Below, one piece after another: positions 6,741-7,114 of a DNA stretch of 7,114 nt. The position numbers and the translations under genes are program-made. Source of the DNA: Legionellaceae bacterium (lineage in GTDB: Bacteria > Pseudomonadota > Gammaproteobacteria > Legionellales > Legionellaceae); the NCBI GenBank assembly GCA_947505025.1, contig CANNIJ010000078.1, positions 1 through 7,114 on the forward strand, read 5' to 3'. The first letter of the stretch is position 1. Each line of letters starts with the position of its first letter. The notes beneath the pieces were generated by a model. That model saw only the letters and a list, made by a program, of their open reading frames with translations, had not been told where the DNA came from and ran no database searches.

Positions 6741-7114
6741 CTGGCCTGCTCCACGTGGAATTAATGCATTTACAACTACTAGAATACATGGCGTAAGTCT
6801 TGGTTCATATGCATCGAATAATCTAGCATTACATGTAAATGATTCTCGGCAGGATGTGCTAGCTAACCGGCAAGCGTTAATTCAATCTTTAGATATCCCT
6901 GGTGAGCCTGCTTGGCTGGATCAAACTCACTCCACGATTTGTGTGCATGTTGAGCAAGAAAATAACCGACAGGCTGATGCGGCAATTACACGCCTGACAG
7001 ACCAACCATTAGTGATTTTAACAGCGGATTGTTTGCCAATTTTAATTTGTAATCGTGATGGAACAGAACTAGCTGCCATTCATGCTGGCTGGCGTGGATT
7101 AGTTGGCGGGGTGA
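6721..7114 (+). CDS. pgeF: PgeF/YfiH family (former laccase-domain) protein, 3' part missing
   Basis: The window contains 131 codons, about half of a protein that is about 243 aa in E. coli. Members are cytoplasmic metalloenzymes once called polyphenol oxidases or laccase-domain proteins. In E. coli the protein has been described as a peptidoglycan editing factor that removes wrongly made UDP-MurNAc-L-Ser. Relatives act on purine nucleosides (adenosine deaminase and phosphorylase activity, as in FAMIN). Visible marks are the N-terminal TTTRIHGVSLGSYASNNLALHVND, and three predicted metal ligands: His70 (WLDQTHST), Cys104 (TADCLPI) and His121 (AAIHAGWRGL). These correspond to the conserved His-Cys-His set of the family. 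The start overlaps rluD by 20 bp in another frame, has a good GGAG site, and places WPAP as in E. coli. Family membership is secure. The substrate in this organism is inferred from homology. Confidence 0.93.
   Translation, partial: MQHYPANWPAPRGINAFTTTRIHGVSLGSYASNNLALHVNDSRQDVLANRQALIQSLDIPGEPAWLDQTHSTICVHVEQENNRQADAAITRLTDQPLVILTADCLPILICNRDGTELAAIHAGWRGLVGGV

Overview
This window looks like an ordinary chromosomal segment from a gammaproteobacterium with an AT-rich genome (roughly 40% GC by eye). All five genes are core housekeeping genes and their proteins resemble E. coli or Pseudomonas counterparts over their whole visible length. A FabY-type ketoacyl synthase points to the Pseudomonas/Acinetobacter side of the class or to AT-rich relatives such as Legionellales-like bacteria. 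The genus cannot be fixed from the sequence alone. I see no transposase, tRNA, rRNA, CRISPR array, integrase, toxin-antitoxin pair or defence gene.

Layout. The left 60% is read leftwards: fabY (4255 to 2420), an 83-bp gap, then secA, which starts at 2336 and runs off the left edge after 778 codons. fabY has a good sigma70 promoter just upstream (TTGACA, 17 bp, TAGCAT), and there is no terminator between fabY and secA. A second, weaker promoter candidate lies across the fabY stop codon.

The right 40% is read rightwards as a tight cluster: miaB (best start 4464), rluD (5811, three bases after the miaB stop) and pgeF (6721, overlapping the end of rluD by 20 bp and cut by the right edge). A consensus TATAAT lies 42 bp before the preferred miaB start. 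The two transcription units diverge from a region of about 208 bp (4256-4463) that holds both promoters.

Functions. The left unit pairs the probable initiating condensing enzyme of fatty acid synthesis with the ATPase motor of the Sec export pathway, so both serve the cell envelope. The right unit joins two RNA modification enzymes for translation (tRNA A37 methylthiolation and 23S rRNA helix 69 pseudouridylation) to a cytoplasmic enzyme of peptidoglycan-precursor and purine housekeeping. I found no undescribed system here. The points most worth a second look are regulatory and organisational: the fabY-secA junction, the miaB promoter with a dyad where a -35 should be, and the coupled miaB-rluD-pgeF junctions.
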